Made by a program: the position numbers and the translations under genes
From: Candidatus Aminicenantota bacterium
GTDB lineage: Bacteria > Acidobacteriota > Aminicenantia > Aminicenantales > Aminicenantaceae
Assembly (NCBI GenBank): GCA_030607635.1
Contig: JAUWJP010000029.1
Location: 1 to 10,805 of the forward strand
Length of the DNA stretch: 10,805 nucleotides
Direction: 5' to 3'
The notes under the pieces: generated by a model
Database searches by the model: none
What the model saw: the letters and a program-made list of their open reading frames with translations, nothing else
Told to the model about the DNA's origin: nothing
Shown: positions 1 to 6,768 of the stretch, in pieces
Numbering within the stretch: the first letter of the stretch is position 1
Layout of the letters: each line of letters starts with the position of its first letter

Positions 1-219
1 AAGAAGGAGAGAGAAAAGAAAAGGAAGATTGAGGCGAGGGGGAGCCAGAGTGTTTCAAGCTGCTCCCCAATTAGAAAATATCACGAAAAATTGTGTGCGA
101 TTTGGCGCGATCCCCAAAAGAAAATTCTTATGTTTACCAGCATCAGTGTTTACCGATCTCAGCGCCATGACTACACTTAGTGTCCTTGATGACTTTGGGG
201 GGGACAGAAATACGGTTCC
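1..219. other. Unassigned left edge, no recognised gene
   Basis: I recognise no gene here. Two forward frames stay open across most of it: frame 1 from the window edge to a TAG at 178-180, and a second frame running on into the antisense of the TPR gene. Neither translation resembles a known family, so a 3' end of an upstream rightward gene is possible but unsupported. Two small structures are visible. GGGGAGC at 39-45 is the inverted repeat of GCTCCCC at 62-68. Near the end of the neighbouring gene, GGGACAG...GTTCCC (202-220) forms a weak imperfect palindrome. Neither has a T-run, so I do not call a terminator. Confidence 0.4.
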
Positions 220-2217
220 CTATTTTAATTTTTTAAGCAATTCCTTTTTAAAATCAGGGTGGGCTTTGAGTCCCAAGTTCTCTGCCTTTTTAAGATGCTC
301 CCAAGATTTCTCGTAGTTTTTCTGGTGGTAAAAAATCACTGCCAGATTGTTGTGGGCTTGAGCATGAGTGGAATCAATCTCAATCACTTTCTTATAATGA
401 AGTGCTGATTCGGCTAAAATATTTCTTTTAAAGAGCACATTTGCCAGGTTTAAATGAGCCTCAAGATAATCATGCTTCAACCTTATGGCTTTTCGGTGTT
501 CTTCCAGGGCCTCCTCAATCCTTTCTTCTCTATCAAATAAAATCCCAAGAATATTGTGAGGCTCGGGAAGATTGGGATCGAGAGCTATGGCCTTGTGGCA
601 GGCCATTTCGGCTTCACTGATCATCTCTTTTTTAAGATAGGCATGGCCCAAATTGGCATGAGCAACCGCATTTTTAGGGTCAATTGCAAGTGCATTTTGA
701 CATTCTTTGATGGCTTCTTCTATCATTCCCTTTTTTAGGTAAGCTGAAGCCAAATTGGAATGGGCCTTTAAATAGTTGGGTTTGTGTTGAATCGCTTTTT
801 TAAACTCACTAATTGATCTGTCAGCAAGTCCTTTTAATAAATAAGCACGGCCCAAATTGTAATGTGCTTCGGAGTATTCAGGATTTATCTCAAGTGCCTT
901 CAGGTATTCCTCAATTGCCTGAGCGGTCTCTTTCTTATTCATACAGACGGTTCCTAAATTATTGTGAGCTCCTGAAAGGTTGGGATTGATATCGAGTGCC
1001 ATCCGGGAGTAAACTTCTGCCTCTGCATATTTCTCTTTTAAAATAAGAGCCGCCCCGAGAGTGGAAAAGGCTTCAGCCAATCTGGGATAAATATCCAGCG
1101 CCTTCTGGCATTTTTCAATGGCTTGATCAATCACTCCCTTTTGGAGAAAGGCATAACCTAAATTAGAATAAGCCCTTCCGCAAAAGGGGTTTAGTTTAAT
1201 GGCCTTTTTGTATTCCTTTATGCCTTCATCGAACATTCCTTTATTCACCCAGGCAATCCCTAAATTATAGTGAACCTCTGGAAGACCTGGCTGATGCTGG
1301 ATGACTTTCTGGTAATGCTCAATAGCCAAATCAATCTGCCCTTTTCTTCGATAAGCAATGCCTAAATGATGATAGCTATCAACTAAGTCAGGATCGATCT
1401 CAATGGCCTGAAGGCATTCTTTGATCATAGAATCGTAATCTTCCTTTTCCAAGTGAATTGATGCCAACAAGACGTTAATTTCAGCTTCCTCTTTATGTAA
1501 GCGTTTTCTCTGTTCACAAATCGATATGACTTCATCAAGTTTGCTTTTGGGCAGAGGGAAAACATAGGGATTAAAATTCCGGTCTTTATTCAATAGAATA
1601 ATCTGGGTCGTGAACGCATCAAATTTTTTACCATGATTCTCTTTATTCATAATCGATCCCTTCTCATCAATATCAATAGCTCCAAACAGGTGGCAGAGTT
1701 CATGCGTCAACATTTTGATCATCAATGAATCTGATTCCATCTTCCTTAGCAGCACATACGCTCTTAAATAAGAGGCGATACCAATCAGATCATATTTTAA
1801 ATGGAATTGAGAGGTGAAACCTACAACAGCATCACACTCTCCTTGAGGGATTTTTCTCCTTAAGTCATTCAATAAATCAAGCGTTGAGTTTTGGGAGTTA
1901 TCTGAGATCCAGGATTTAAAACTCTTTATTTCGAACCTTATGCCAAAGGATTCCTCAAAAACCTTAGATGAAGCTGCGACCAAACGCTTGATCTCTAAAT
2001 GCCAATTCTTGTTACTTCTAAATTCCTCATCTGCCGCTACTCTGAGGTTGACGGTTCGAGAAAGCTGCGTTTGAGAGAAGCCAACTTGAAAAATAAAAAA
2101 CAGAAAAGACAGGAGAAGGAACACTCTTAGAAAACACTTGGAAAAAGGTTGAAAAGATGCAGTTTTTTTGTAGTACGATGTTAAAGTAAAACTAAAGATG
2201 CCTGAATTTTTAGCCAT
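220..2217 (-). CDS. Secreted metzincin-like zinc protease domain fused to ~12 TPR repeats
   Basis: Probable exported protein of 665 residues with two parts. After a lysine-containing leader, a strong hydrophobic segment (about residues 29-48) looks like a signal peptide or anchor. Residues about 55-215 carry the zinc-binding motif HELCHLFGAID (His172, Glu173, His176, Gly179, Asp182), followed by SIMN, whose Met190 fits a metzincin Met-turn. The spacing HExxHxxGxxD plus Met-turn is the archaemetzincin/M12-like pattern with Asp in place of the third His. From about residue 243 to the end there are 12 consecutive 34-residue TPR units with typical Leu-Gly, Ala-Tyr, Ala and Pro positions. TPR arrays bind protein partners, so this part may recruit substrate or anchor the enzyme; that is inference. 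I chose the ATG at 2217; a GTG four codons upstream (2229) is equally possible because neither has a strong ribosome binding site. The stop is TAG. It lies downstream of the kinase block, behind a probable terminator, so it is likely transcribed separately. Confidence 0.85.
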   Translation of the reverse strand: MAKNSGIFSFTLTSYYKKTASFQPFSKCFLRVFLLLSFLFFIFQVGFSQTQLSRTVNLRVAADEEFRSNKNWHLEIKRLVAASSKVFEESFGIRFEIKSFKSWISDNSQNSTLDLLNDLRRKIPQGECDAVVGFTSQFHLKYDLIGIASYLRAYVLLRKMESDSLMIKMLTHELCHLFGAIDIDEKGSIMNKENHGKKFDAFTTQIILLNKDRNFNPYVFPLPKSKLDEVISICEQRKRLHKEEAEINVLLASIHLEKEDYDSMIKECLQAIEIDPDLVDSYHHLGIAYRRKGQIDLAIEHYQKVIQHQPGLPEVHYNLGIAWVNKGMFDEGIKEYKKAIKLNPFCGRAYSNLGYAFLQKGVIDQAIEKCQKALDIYPRLAEAFSTLGAALILKEKYAEAEVYSRMALDINPNLSGAHNNLGTVCMNKKETAQAIEEYLKALEINPEYSEAHYNLGRAYLLKGLADRSISEFKKAIQHKPNYLKAHSNLASAYLKKGMIEEAIKECQNALAIDPKNAVAHANLGHAYLKKEMISEAEMACHKAIALDPNLPEPHNILGILFDREERIEEALEEHRKAIRLKHDYLEAHLNLANVLFKRNILAESALHYKKVIEIDSTHAQAHNNLAVIFYHQKNYEKSWEHLKKAENLGLKAHPDFKKELLKKLK

Positions 2218-2254
2218 AGGCGGATCCACTGACCATCTATGCTAAGTTAAGGTT

Positions 2255-2279
2255 AAAAATCCTTTTCCCAAGAAGGATT
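2255..2279 (-). terminator. Probable rho-independent terminator of the kinase/small-gene unit
   Basis: Read on the minus strand, AATCCTT (2279-2273) and AAGGATT (2264-2258) form a perfect 7-bp stem around an 8-base loop. The T's closing the stem run into further T's, giving five in a row. It sits 14 bases past the frameshift-corrected stop of the small gene and before the TPR gene, where a terminator for the upstream operon is expected. The stem is only moderately GC-rich, so strength is uncertain. Confidence 0.5.
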
Positions 2280-2292
2280 CAGTCCATTTAAC

Positions 2293-2465
2293 TTAGGCAA
2301 TCTTCTCCACAATGAGAAGAAAGTCCACCTTATGAAACCAAAAAAACTGACAGTAACGTTAGGGATTATTGCTTTGACTTCGCCCTCCAAACTATTCAAG
2401 AACTGTTCTAATTTACCCTGATCCTTTGTCATCTTGATATCGAATCGGTGAACTCTATATTTCAT
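2293..2465 (-). pseudogene. Small conserved-looking protein, broken by a -1 frameshift at a 7-T run
   Basis: The start is the ATG at 2465 with GGAAG upstream, 25 bases after the kinase stop, so the two are probably co-transcribed. The protein begins MKYRVHRFDIKM and continues with a hydrophilic stretch ending in IIPNVTVSFF. There the reading frame reaches seven T's on the coding strand (2346-2340). In the 0 frame the rest is an unconvincing tail that runs to 2253. In the -1 frame it reads on as WFHKVDFLLIVEKIA and stops at TAA (2295-2293), for a 57-residue product. That -1 tail has the amphipathic beta-strand character of the rest and resembles small hypothetical proteins I have seen with the KVDFLLIVEK ending; I know no function for them. 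The site T-TTT-TTT in the 0 frame is a perfect slippery heptamer, so programmed frameshifting, a real indel and a homopolymer error all remain possible. An upstream start at 2522 overlapping the kinase is unlikely. Confidence 0.6.
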
Positions 2466-2490
2466 AGTAATACTTCCAATCCACCTCGCT

Positions 2491-3402
2491 TCAGGGGGCA
2501 AGAACCAACTGCAAAGCCGCATACCCAGCCTCGACCCATTGGATCCGACCCAGGTCTCGACCGAGCGTGATGTTATGAATAGCCAGGCATGCCGCTAGAT
2601 AGCGTGACCGGGAAATGACCTCTGCGTCCAACTTTCCGGTGTAATGCACCAGAACGTTTTCCAGCAAACTCTCCCCATACCAGGCGTACAGGCAGGCAAA
2701 GTCTATCGCGGGATCACCAATAACAGTATCACCCCAATCAATAATTCCGCTCACCCCATCCGACCGACTGTCAACTAGAATATGTTCGGCCCACAGGTCA
2801 TTGTGGACCAGACTCGCTTCCCCTTCGAATGACACAGGAGTATCATTCTCAAGGTAGCGACGCAAGAGACCGGGGTTCACGTTTAGACCATCCAGCTTTC
2901 TCAGCTGTTCGCGGGACCTGTCCCGCAAGTGCGCAACCAGGTCACGTTTTTCTTGTACGCCTGCTTCTTTGGCTTTGTCAACAGGATAAGTGTGCAGTCT
3001 TGAGAGGAATACTCCTAGCTGCCGCGCAACCCCATTGCGATCAACCATCTTTGAGGTATCACCAGCAATACCTGGCAATTTCCTGTATCCGGCAAATGGC
3101 CGACTTGAGCTTTCAGGCGATTTACAGAAATATTCATAGTTGGGAATTGGCAGTGACACCCACTCCCCAAGGCCGGGAAGGAGTTTGTATTCCGTGTTCA
3201 GCTTGGCTACGCTTGCTTCCCGCTTTGGGAAGCGAAACAGCCACCTTCCATCAACTTCAAAGATCCGAAAATCCCACCCTTCATCCAGCAGCTCCATACA
3301 TGCGCCGCGGAACTCCGGAAAGGCGGTAGTAATGACTGCTTTCGCACTCTTTGCAGTTAGAATCTCTTCTCTGTAGATTGGTACACTCTCCTTGCCGAAC
3401 AT
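2491..3402 (-). CDS. Aminoglycoside phosphotransferase (APH) family kinase
   Basis: A 303-residue cytosolic kinase-fold protein, the usual size for the APH/choline kinase group. These enzymes transfer phosphate from ATP to a small-molecule hydroxyl. The N-lobe shows EGWDFRIFEV and GRWLFRFPKR (about residues 41-61), matching the conserved strand and the ATP-contacting basic segment. The catalytic loop is HNDLWAEHIL (His200, Asp202), with His207 where many APHs have Asn. The metal-binding motif is GIIDWGD (Asp222, Asp225), followed by GDPAIDFA. The substrate is unknown; APH-fold proteins include drug-resistance, sugar and macrolide kinases, and no resistance phenotype should be read from this alone. 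Start choice is uncertain. The frame stays open upstream to a TTG at 3531, adding 43 residues with a CPKCSIC cluster, but 3402 is the first ATG and gives the typical length, though with only a weak ribosome binding site. By eye its GC is higher than the TPR gene's, which hints at transfer. The broken small gene follows directly. Confidence 0.82.
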   Translation of the reverse strand: MFGKESVPIYREEILTAKSAKAVITTAFPEFRGACMELLDEGWDFRIFEVDGRWLFRFPKREASVAKLNTEYKLLPGLGEWVSLPIPNYEYFCKSPESSSRPFAGYRKLPGIAGDTSKMVDRNGVARQLGVFLSRLHTYPVDKAKEAGVQEKRDLVAHLRDRSREQLRKLDGLNVNPGLLRRYLENDTPVSFEGEASLVHNDLWAEHILVDSRSDGVSGIIDWGDTVIGDPAIDFACLYAWYGESLLENVLVHYTGKLDAEVISRSRYLAACLAIHNITLGRDLGRIQWVEAGYAALQLVLAP

Positions 3403-3549
3403 ATATTTTACTGCCGATATGTATGAACAAATGCTGCATTTAGGACAGTCTAGTACGATATCCGGTTCGAGCGAAGTGCCGAGTAAATGATTGTATTCAT
3501 TCACTTTCACCGAACAATCATTTTTTTGCAAAATAGATTCTACGGTGAT

Positions 3550-3562
3550 TTAGGCAGCCTAA
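3550..3562. repeat. 13-bp palindrome upstream of the APH gene
   Basis: TTAGGC and GCCTAA flank a single A, giving a perfect 6-bp dyad. It lies just upstream of the extended APH reading frame (TTG at 3531) and could be an operator, but one copy with no partner is weak support. The wider gap 3403-3986 otherwise holds only a possible small ORF and the promoter of the rightward hydrolase. Confidence 0.25.
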
Positions 3563-3622
3563 CCTTATATTACTTAAACAATCTGAAAAAATCCATGTCT
3601 TTTTTGAGAATAATTTGGAAGA

Positions 3623-3763
3623 TCAAACTTTAGCAGGATCATCAACCGCCTCAAGTTCACATTTGCGGCCGAACGTCCTCCTCCACCCCAGGCTGCCCAA
3701 CAGCACCTCCTGATGGCGGCTAATGCAAGAACGGAATATCTCTCCTTGAAAACATGGTTTCAT
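3623..3763 (-). CDS. Possible 46-residue small ORF of unknown function
   Basis: An ATG-started frame in the kinase/hydrolase gap. It begins MKPCFQGEIF, has a basic middle with GSLGWRRTFGRKC, and ends ELEAVDDPAKV before TGA. The central part is locally more GC-rich than its surroundings and reads like protein rather than random AT-rich spacer, with an alternation of basic, Gly/Trp and acidic residues. I do not recognise a family. The upstream AGGTAG is a weak ribosome binding site. It could be a real small protein, the 3' remnant of a lost gene, or chance. It is on the same strand as the APH gene and 92 bases upstream of that frame's TTG. Confidence 0.25.
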   Translation of the reverse strand: MKPCFQGEIFRSCISRHQEVLLGSLGWRRTFGRKCELEAVDDPAKV

Positions 3764-3852
3764 ATAATATCTACCTGGAAGTCTATATCACTTTTGGCCT
3801 CTTTAAGAATATTTCTACCTTTTATCGCCTCTTTTCTTGCTTTCTCCTATAT

Positions 3853-3881
3853 TTGACATTTATCTTTTCCTTATATATAAA
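3853..3881 (+). promoter_or_regulatory. Sigma70-type promoter of the secreted serine hydrolase
   Basis: TTGACA (3853-3858) and TATAAA (3876-3881) are separated by exactly 17 bases, an almost perfect housekeeping promoter. Initiation would fall near 3888, giving a roughly 100-base leader before the ATG at 3987. No riboswitch or attenuator fold is evident in that leader. Confidence 0.6.
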
Positions 3882-3971
3882 TCTTAAAGATATTAGTAAG
3901 CGAAATCCGAACAAAAATTGAGAGAATTGTTGCAACCCAAAAAAGTAAATTCTTATGTTTTTTTACATTTT

Positions 3972-3980
3972 AGGAAGGAG
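3972..3980 (+). promoter_or_regulatory. Strong ribosome binding site fixing the hydrolase start
   Basis: AGGAAGGAG lies 6 bases before the ATG at 3987. It decides the start in favour of the signal-peptide methionine over an in-frame start at 3918 that would add 23 unconserved residues. Confidence 0.75.
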
Positions 3981-3986
3981 AGACAT

Positions 3987-6101
3987 ATGAAAAGAGTTAT
4001 TAACCTTTCCTGTTTTTTATTTTTATTACTTTGTTTATTGGTGTTATCTTCAGTATTTTCCGGGCAAGCCCTATCCCTAGCTGGACACTGGGAGGGGGCT
4101 ATTGAGATTCCGGGGATGAAACTCGATGTGGATATTGATTTAAGCCAGAAGGCTGACGGCTCTTGGAAGGGAGATATTTCCATTCCCGTGCAGAAGGCCA
4201 AGAACCTGCCGCTATCCAACATTAACCTCGAAGGGCTTCAAGTAACTTTTTCCATATCCGGAGTACCGGGAAATCCCACCTTTAAAGGCACTCTCAGCGA
4301 GGATGGCAGCAAGATTACCGGGGATTTCACCCAGGAAGGCAAGACCTTTCCTTTTAATCTTGCCCGGGAGATCGATCCTGCGGTCAAAGCCAGGAAGGCT
4401 CTGGACGGCTTTGAAGCTGTTGTCAATGAGGCTTTAAAGGCTTTCAAAGTGCCGGGACTAGCTATGGCTATTGTCAAAGACGATGAAGTCATTTTTGCCA
4501 AAGGATTCGGATACAGGAATGTGGAAGCGAAGCTCCCGATGACAACAGATACTCTTTTGGCTATCGGCTCGGCCTCCAAAGCCTTCACTACCTTTGCTTT
4601 AGCAACACTGGTGGATGAAGGGAAGCTGGAATGGGATAAGCCCGTACGCAACTACATTCACTGGTTCCGCCTTTACGACCCCGTTATGGCAGAACGCCTT
4701 ACTCCTCGGGATATGGTGACGCATCGTTCGGGCCTGCCCCGTCATGACTTGGTCTGGTATAATAACTTCACCGCCAGCCGGGAGGAATTCGTAAAGCGGT
4801 TGGCATATCTCCAGCCTTCTGCTGATCTAAGGGAAAAATGGCAGTACAATAACCTGATGTTTCTCACCGCAGGCTACCTGGTAGAGATGCTTACTGGCAA
4901 GGAATGGGAAGATGCCATCCGCACGCTGGTTTTTAAACCTCTAGACATGACCCGGACAAACTTTTCCGTGGAGGATTCCCAGAAGGACAGCGACTTCGCT
5001 CAGCCTTACCGGGAAAGCGAGGGAAAGGTTGAGAAGATTCCCTTCCGCAATATCACCAATATGGGTCCTGCCGGTTCTATCAACTCCAGTGTAAATAAGA
5101 TGAGCAACTGGCTGATAGTTCACCTCAATAACGGGAAGTTTAAAGAGAAGCAAATCATCGATGCGGCAACTCTGGAAGACATGCATTTGTCTCATATGCC
5201 TACCGGTGCAACACCGTCAAGACCTGAGATCTCACCGGCCGATTATGGTATGGGATGGTTTGTGGATAGCTACCGCGGACACAGACGTGTCCACCATGGC
5301 GGCAATATCGATGGTTTTTCCGCAAAGGTGAGCATGCTCCCCCAGGACGGCTTCGGGTTTGTTGTTCTTACTAATAAAAACGGCACACCGTTACCTGAAC
5401 TTATTATCCGGACTACTACAGACCGGTTGCTGGAGATGGAGTCCATCGATTGGCTGGGGGAAGCTGCCAGAAGGAAGGCTGAGGGCGAGGAAGCTGAGAA
5501 GGAAGCAAAACAAAAAAAACAGATCAGGCGGAAGCCTGGGACTAAACTGTCGCACAAAATTGAGGAATATGCTGGAGATTATTCCCATCCTGGTTATGGG
5601 GAACTCAAGGTGTTTCTGAAGGATAACCGGCTGGCTTTTACATATAATGGCATCACCACGCCCCTCGATCACTGGCACTATGAGACCTTTAATGGAGGTA
5701 AGGCCGATGATTCCACCTTCGAGGACATGAAATTGACTTTCCGGACGGACGTAAATGGAAATATGGCTTCGTTAGTTGCTTCCTTTGAGCCCAGCACAGA
5801 TGATATCGTATTCAAGAATAAGCCCGATGCTCGTCTTTTTGATCCCGAATATCTCGAGCAGTTCGTTGGAAAATATCAACTCCTGAGCCAGACATTTACT
5901 GTAAGCCTCAAAGGAAATGGACTTACATTGTATGTGCCTGGACAGCCTGTATATGACCTTGTACCTGATCTGGGTGGAGATTTTTTCCTTAAACAGTACA
6001 AAATCATAAGCCTTGAATTCATCCTGGATGATAAAGGCAATGTCACCGGGCTCGAGCTTAACCAGCCCAATGGAGTGTTTGATGCCAAGCGAATAACGTA
6101 A
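3987..6101 (+). CDS. Secreted serine beta-lactamase/PBP-fold hydrolase with N- and C-terminal beta domains
   Basis: A 704-residue exported protein of the serine beta-lactamase-like (class C/EstB/AmpH-type) family. Members include esterases, D-amino peptidases and penicillin-recognising enzymes; the substrate here is not deducible. Residues 1-28 are a signal peptide (Lys-Arg, then a long Leu/Phe core). About 31-125 is a beta-rich domain starting LAGHWEGAIEI. The catalytic domain spans about 135-485: nucleophile motif SASK (Ser195, Lys198), YNN (Tyr287, Asn289) and HHGG (His437-Gly439), all three expected motifs intact. A Lys/Glu-rich linker (about 490-520) leads to two further beta modules, about 521-612 (beginning EEYAGDYSHPGYGEL, like DUF3471) and about 613-704 (EQFVGKYQL onward). 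It probably acts in the periplasm or outside the cell. It stands alone behind its own strong promoter and is convergent with the decayed gene at 6172-6702, which ends in a similar C-terminal domain. Confidence 0.9.
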   Translation: MKRVINLSCFLFLLLCLLVLSSVFSGQALSLAGHWEGAIEIPGMKLDVDIDLSQKADGSWKGDISIPVQKAKNLPLSNINLEGLQVTFSISGVPGNPTFKGTLSEDGSKITGDFTQEGKTFPFNLAREIDPAVKARKALDGFEAVVNEALKAFKVPGLAMAIVKDDEVIFAKGFGYRNVEAKLPMTTDTLLAIGSASKAFTTFALATLVDEGKLEWDKPVRNYIHWFRLYDPVMAERLTPRDMVTHRSGLPRHDLVWYNNFTASREEFVKRLAYLQPSADLREKWQYNNLMFLTAGYLVEMLTGKEWEDAIRTLVFKPLDMTRTNFSVEDSQKDSDFAQPYRESEGKVEKIPFRNITNMGPAGSINSSVNKMSNWLIVHLNNGKFKEKQIIDAATLEDMHLSHMPTGATPSRPEISPADYGMGWFVDSYRGHRRVHHGGNIDGFSAKVSMLPQDGFGFVVLTNKNGTPLPELIIRTTTDRLLEMESIDWLGEAARRKAEGEEAEKEAKQKKQIRRKPGTKLSHKIEEYAGDYSHPGYGELKVFLKDNRLAFTYNGITTPLDHWHYETFNGGKADDSTFEDMKLTFRTDVNGNMASLVASFEPSTDDIVFKNKPDARLFDPEYLEQFVGKYQLLSQTFTVSLKGNGLTLYVPGQPVYDLVPDLGGDFFLKQYKIISLEFILDDKGNVTGLELNQPNGVFDAKRIT

Positions 6102-6322
6102 CGGAATCCGGGCTATTCTCTATCACAAAGTTGATATGGGGAATATTTATTATTAAGCCTTATGGCTATCTTTAATACGTTTCAAGTATTATTGGTTCTA
6201 TTTTTTCGAAATGGAAATTCTGGAATCCGTATTGGGACAGTCCGAAGCTTTTAATTTTACCTTTAGAATCCCGGTAAAACTTCAATATTCCCCATTTTGC
6301 ATCAAAATTATCTTTTCCGATA

Positions 6323-6346
6323 GCGCTTAATTCTCAGCTTAAGCGC
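6323..6346. repeat. 8-bp inverted repeat around the internal TGA of the decayed gene
   Basis: GCGCTTAA (6323-6330) and TTAAGCGC (6339-6346) are perfect inverted copies around an 8-base loop. The loop contains the minus-strand TGA that interrupts the decayed reading frame. It may be chance, a structure formed during decay, or a weak stem with no T-run. Confidence 0.4.
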
Positions 6347-6624
6347 CCGACTTTGAGCATCAGTTTTCCCTTTTCGATCTTTACCTGCGCTGTTGCAGTG
6401 ACCTCTTTGCTCCCAAATTTCCCTGTATATTTGGACAAATCTTCCTTAGCTAGGCTAACCTCTTTGCGCTTCATATACTTTCCAATACTTCCCATGGAGT
6501 TCAGGATTTCCCAGATTACTTCCTTTTCTCCTTCAAAACCAGAAAGTATTCGTAGTCGAGTCCGTCGGTCATAATTGATAAATCCATTGTCAGCAAAAGG
6601 GGAAGGCTCAAAACTCCAATCTGC

Positions 6625-6699
6625 CCCTTTGGGTTTGAGTTCTCCTTCTTCTGTGAGTAGAAAGTGCAGGTGGGGATGAAGATTGATTCTGGAGCCGAA
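6625..6699 (-). mobile_element. Possible fragment of an IS91-like HUH transposase
   Basis: The minus-strand frame reads FGSRINLHPHLHFLLTEEG. The H-hydrophobic-H core after 'N(L/F)HPH' and the following 'LLTEGG'-like strand are the arrangement I know from IS91-family (Y2, HUH) transposases. Only about 25 codons match; an in-frame TGA at 6705-6703 closes it upstream, and no tyrosine motif or element ends are visible. If right, it is a scar of an old insertion beside higBA. It could instead be the natural N-terminal part of the decayed gene. Confidence 0.3.
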
Positions 6700-6724
6700 T
6701 AATCATCTGAAGAAAAATTTTGAC

Positions 6725-6759
6725 ATATAACGCTTGACATTTAACGCAAAGCGTTATAT
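6725..6759 (+). promoter_or_regulatory. higBA promoter and overlapping operator
   Basis: ATATAACGC (6725-6733) and GCGTTATAT (6751-6759) form a perfect 9-bp inverted repeat. Inside it a further TAACGC (6742-6747) pairs with GCGTTA (6751-6756) across AAA, so three TAACGC half-sites are present, two of them direct repeats 14 bases apart. A -35 TTGACA (6734-6739) sits inside the dyad, and the -10 (TATATT at 6755-6760, or TATTTT at 6757-6762) overlaps its right arm. HigA bound here would block RNA polymerase, the known autoregulation of higBA operons. The half-site assignment is inference. Confidence 0.7.
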
Positions 6760-6768
6760 TTTTGATAT

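Larger units (their letters stand above)
6172..6702 (-). pseudogene. Decayed gene, C-terminal part DUF3471-like, with one internal TGA
   Basis: One minus-strand frame runs from after a TGA at 6705-6703 to a TAA at 6174-6172, broken only by a TGA at 6336-6334. The downstream part reads like protein: KEDLSKYTGKFGSKEV, then VKIEKGKLMLKVGRLS, then the stop, then KWGILKFYRDSKGKIKSF and QNFHFEKI. The Y-x-G-K-(Y/F) opening, the 'gkLmlk' strand, and the 'F.RD..GK' and final 'F.FEK' segments match the pattern of DUF3471-type domains that end serine hydrolases and other secreted enzymes. The upstream part (6625-6699) instead resembles an HUH transposase, so the frame may be a chimera of two remnants. 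A competing frame (6740-6516) is open as well but ends abruptly and is less protein-like. No start codon or ribosome binding site is credible. I read it as a pseudogene lying between the serine hydrolase and higBA. Confidence 0.55.

Noticed and set aside
320..1500. Regular ~102-base periodicity as a CRISPR or tandem DNA repeat
   Set aside because: The period is the 34-residue TPR unit; conservation is at protein level, not DNA identity.
2466..2522. Longer start for the small gene, overlapping the kinase 3' end
   Set aside because: The added residues only mirror kinase coding DNA, and the ATG at 2465 has a ribosome binding site and a natural N-terminus.
2829..3329. A 166-codon forward frame opposite the APH gene
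   Set aside because: It is antisense to conserved kinase motifs, has low-complexity composition and no family resemblance.
122..3960. Shared 14-mer AAATTCTTATGTTT at 122-135 and 3947-3960 as a repeat pair
   Set aside because: It is short and AT-rich, and the flanks do not match, so chance is likely.
6334..6336. TGA read as selenocysteine or tryptophan in the decayed gene
   Set aside because: TGA ends other frames here, no SECIS-like element follows, and the gene lacks a start, so decay is simpler.
6353..6574. A 73-codon forward frame in the hydrolase/higBA gap
   Set aside because: It is antisense to the decayed gene and its translation has no family character.
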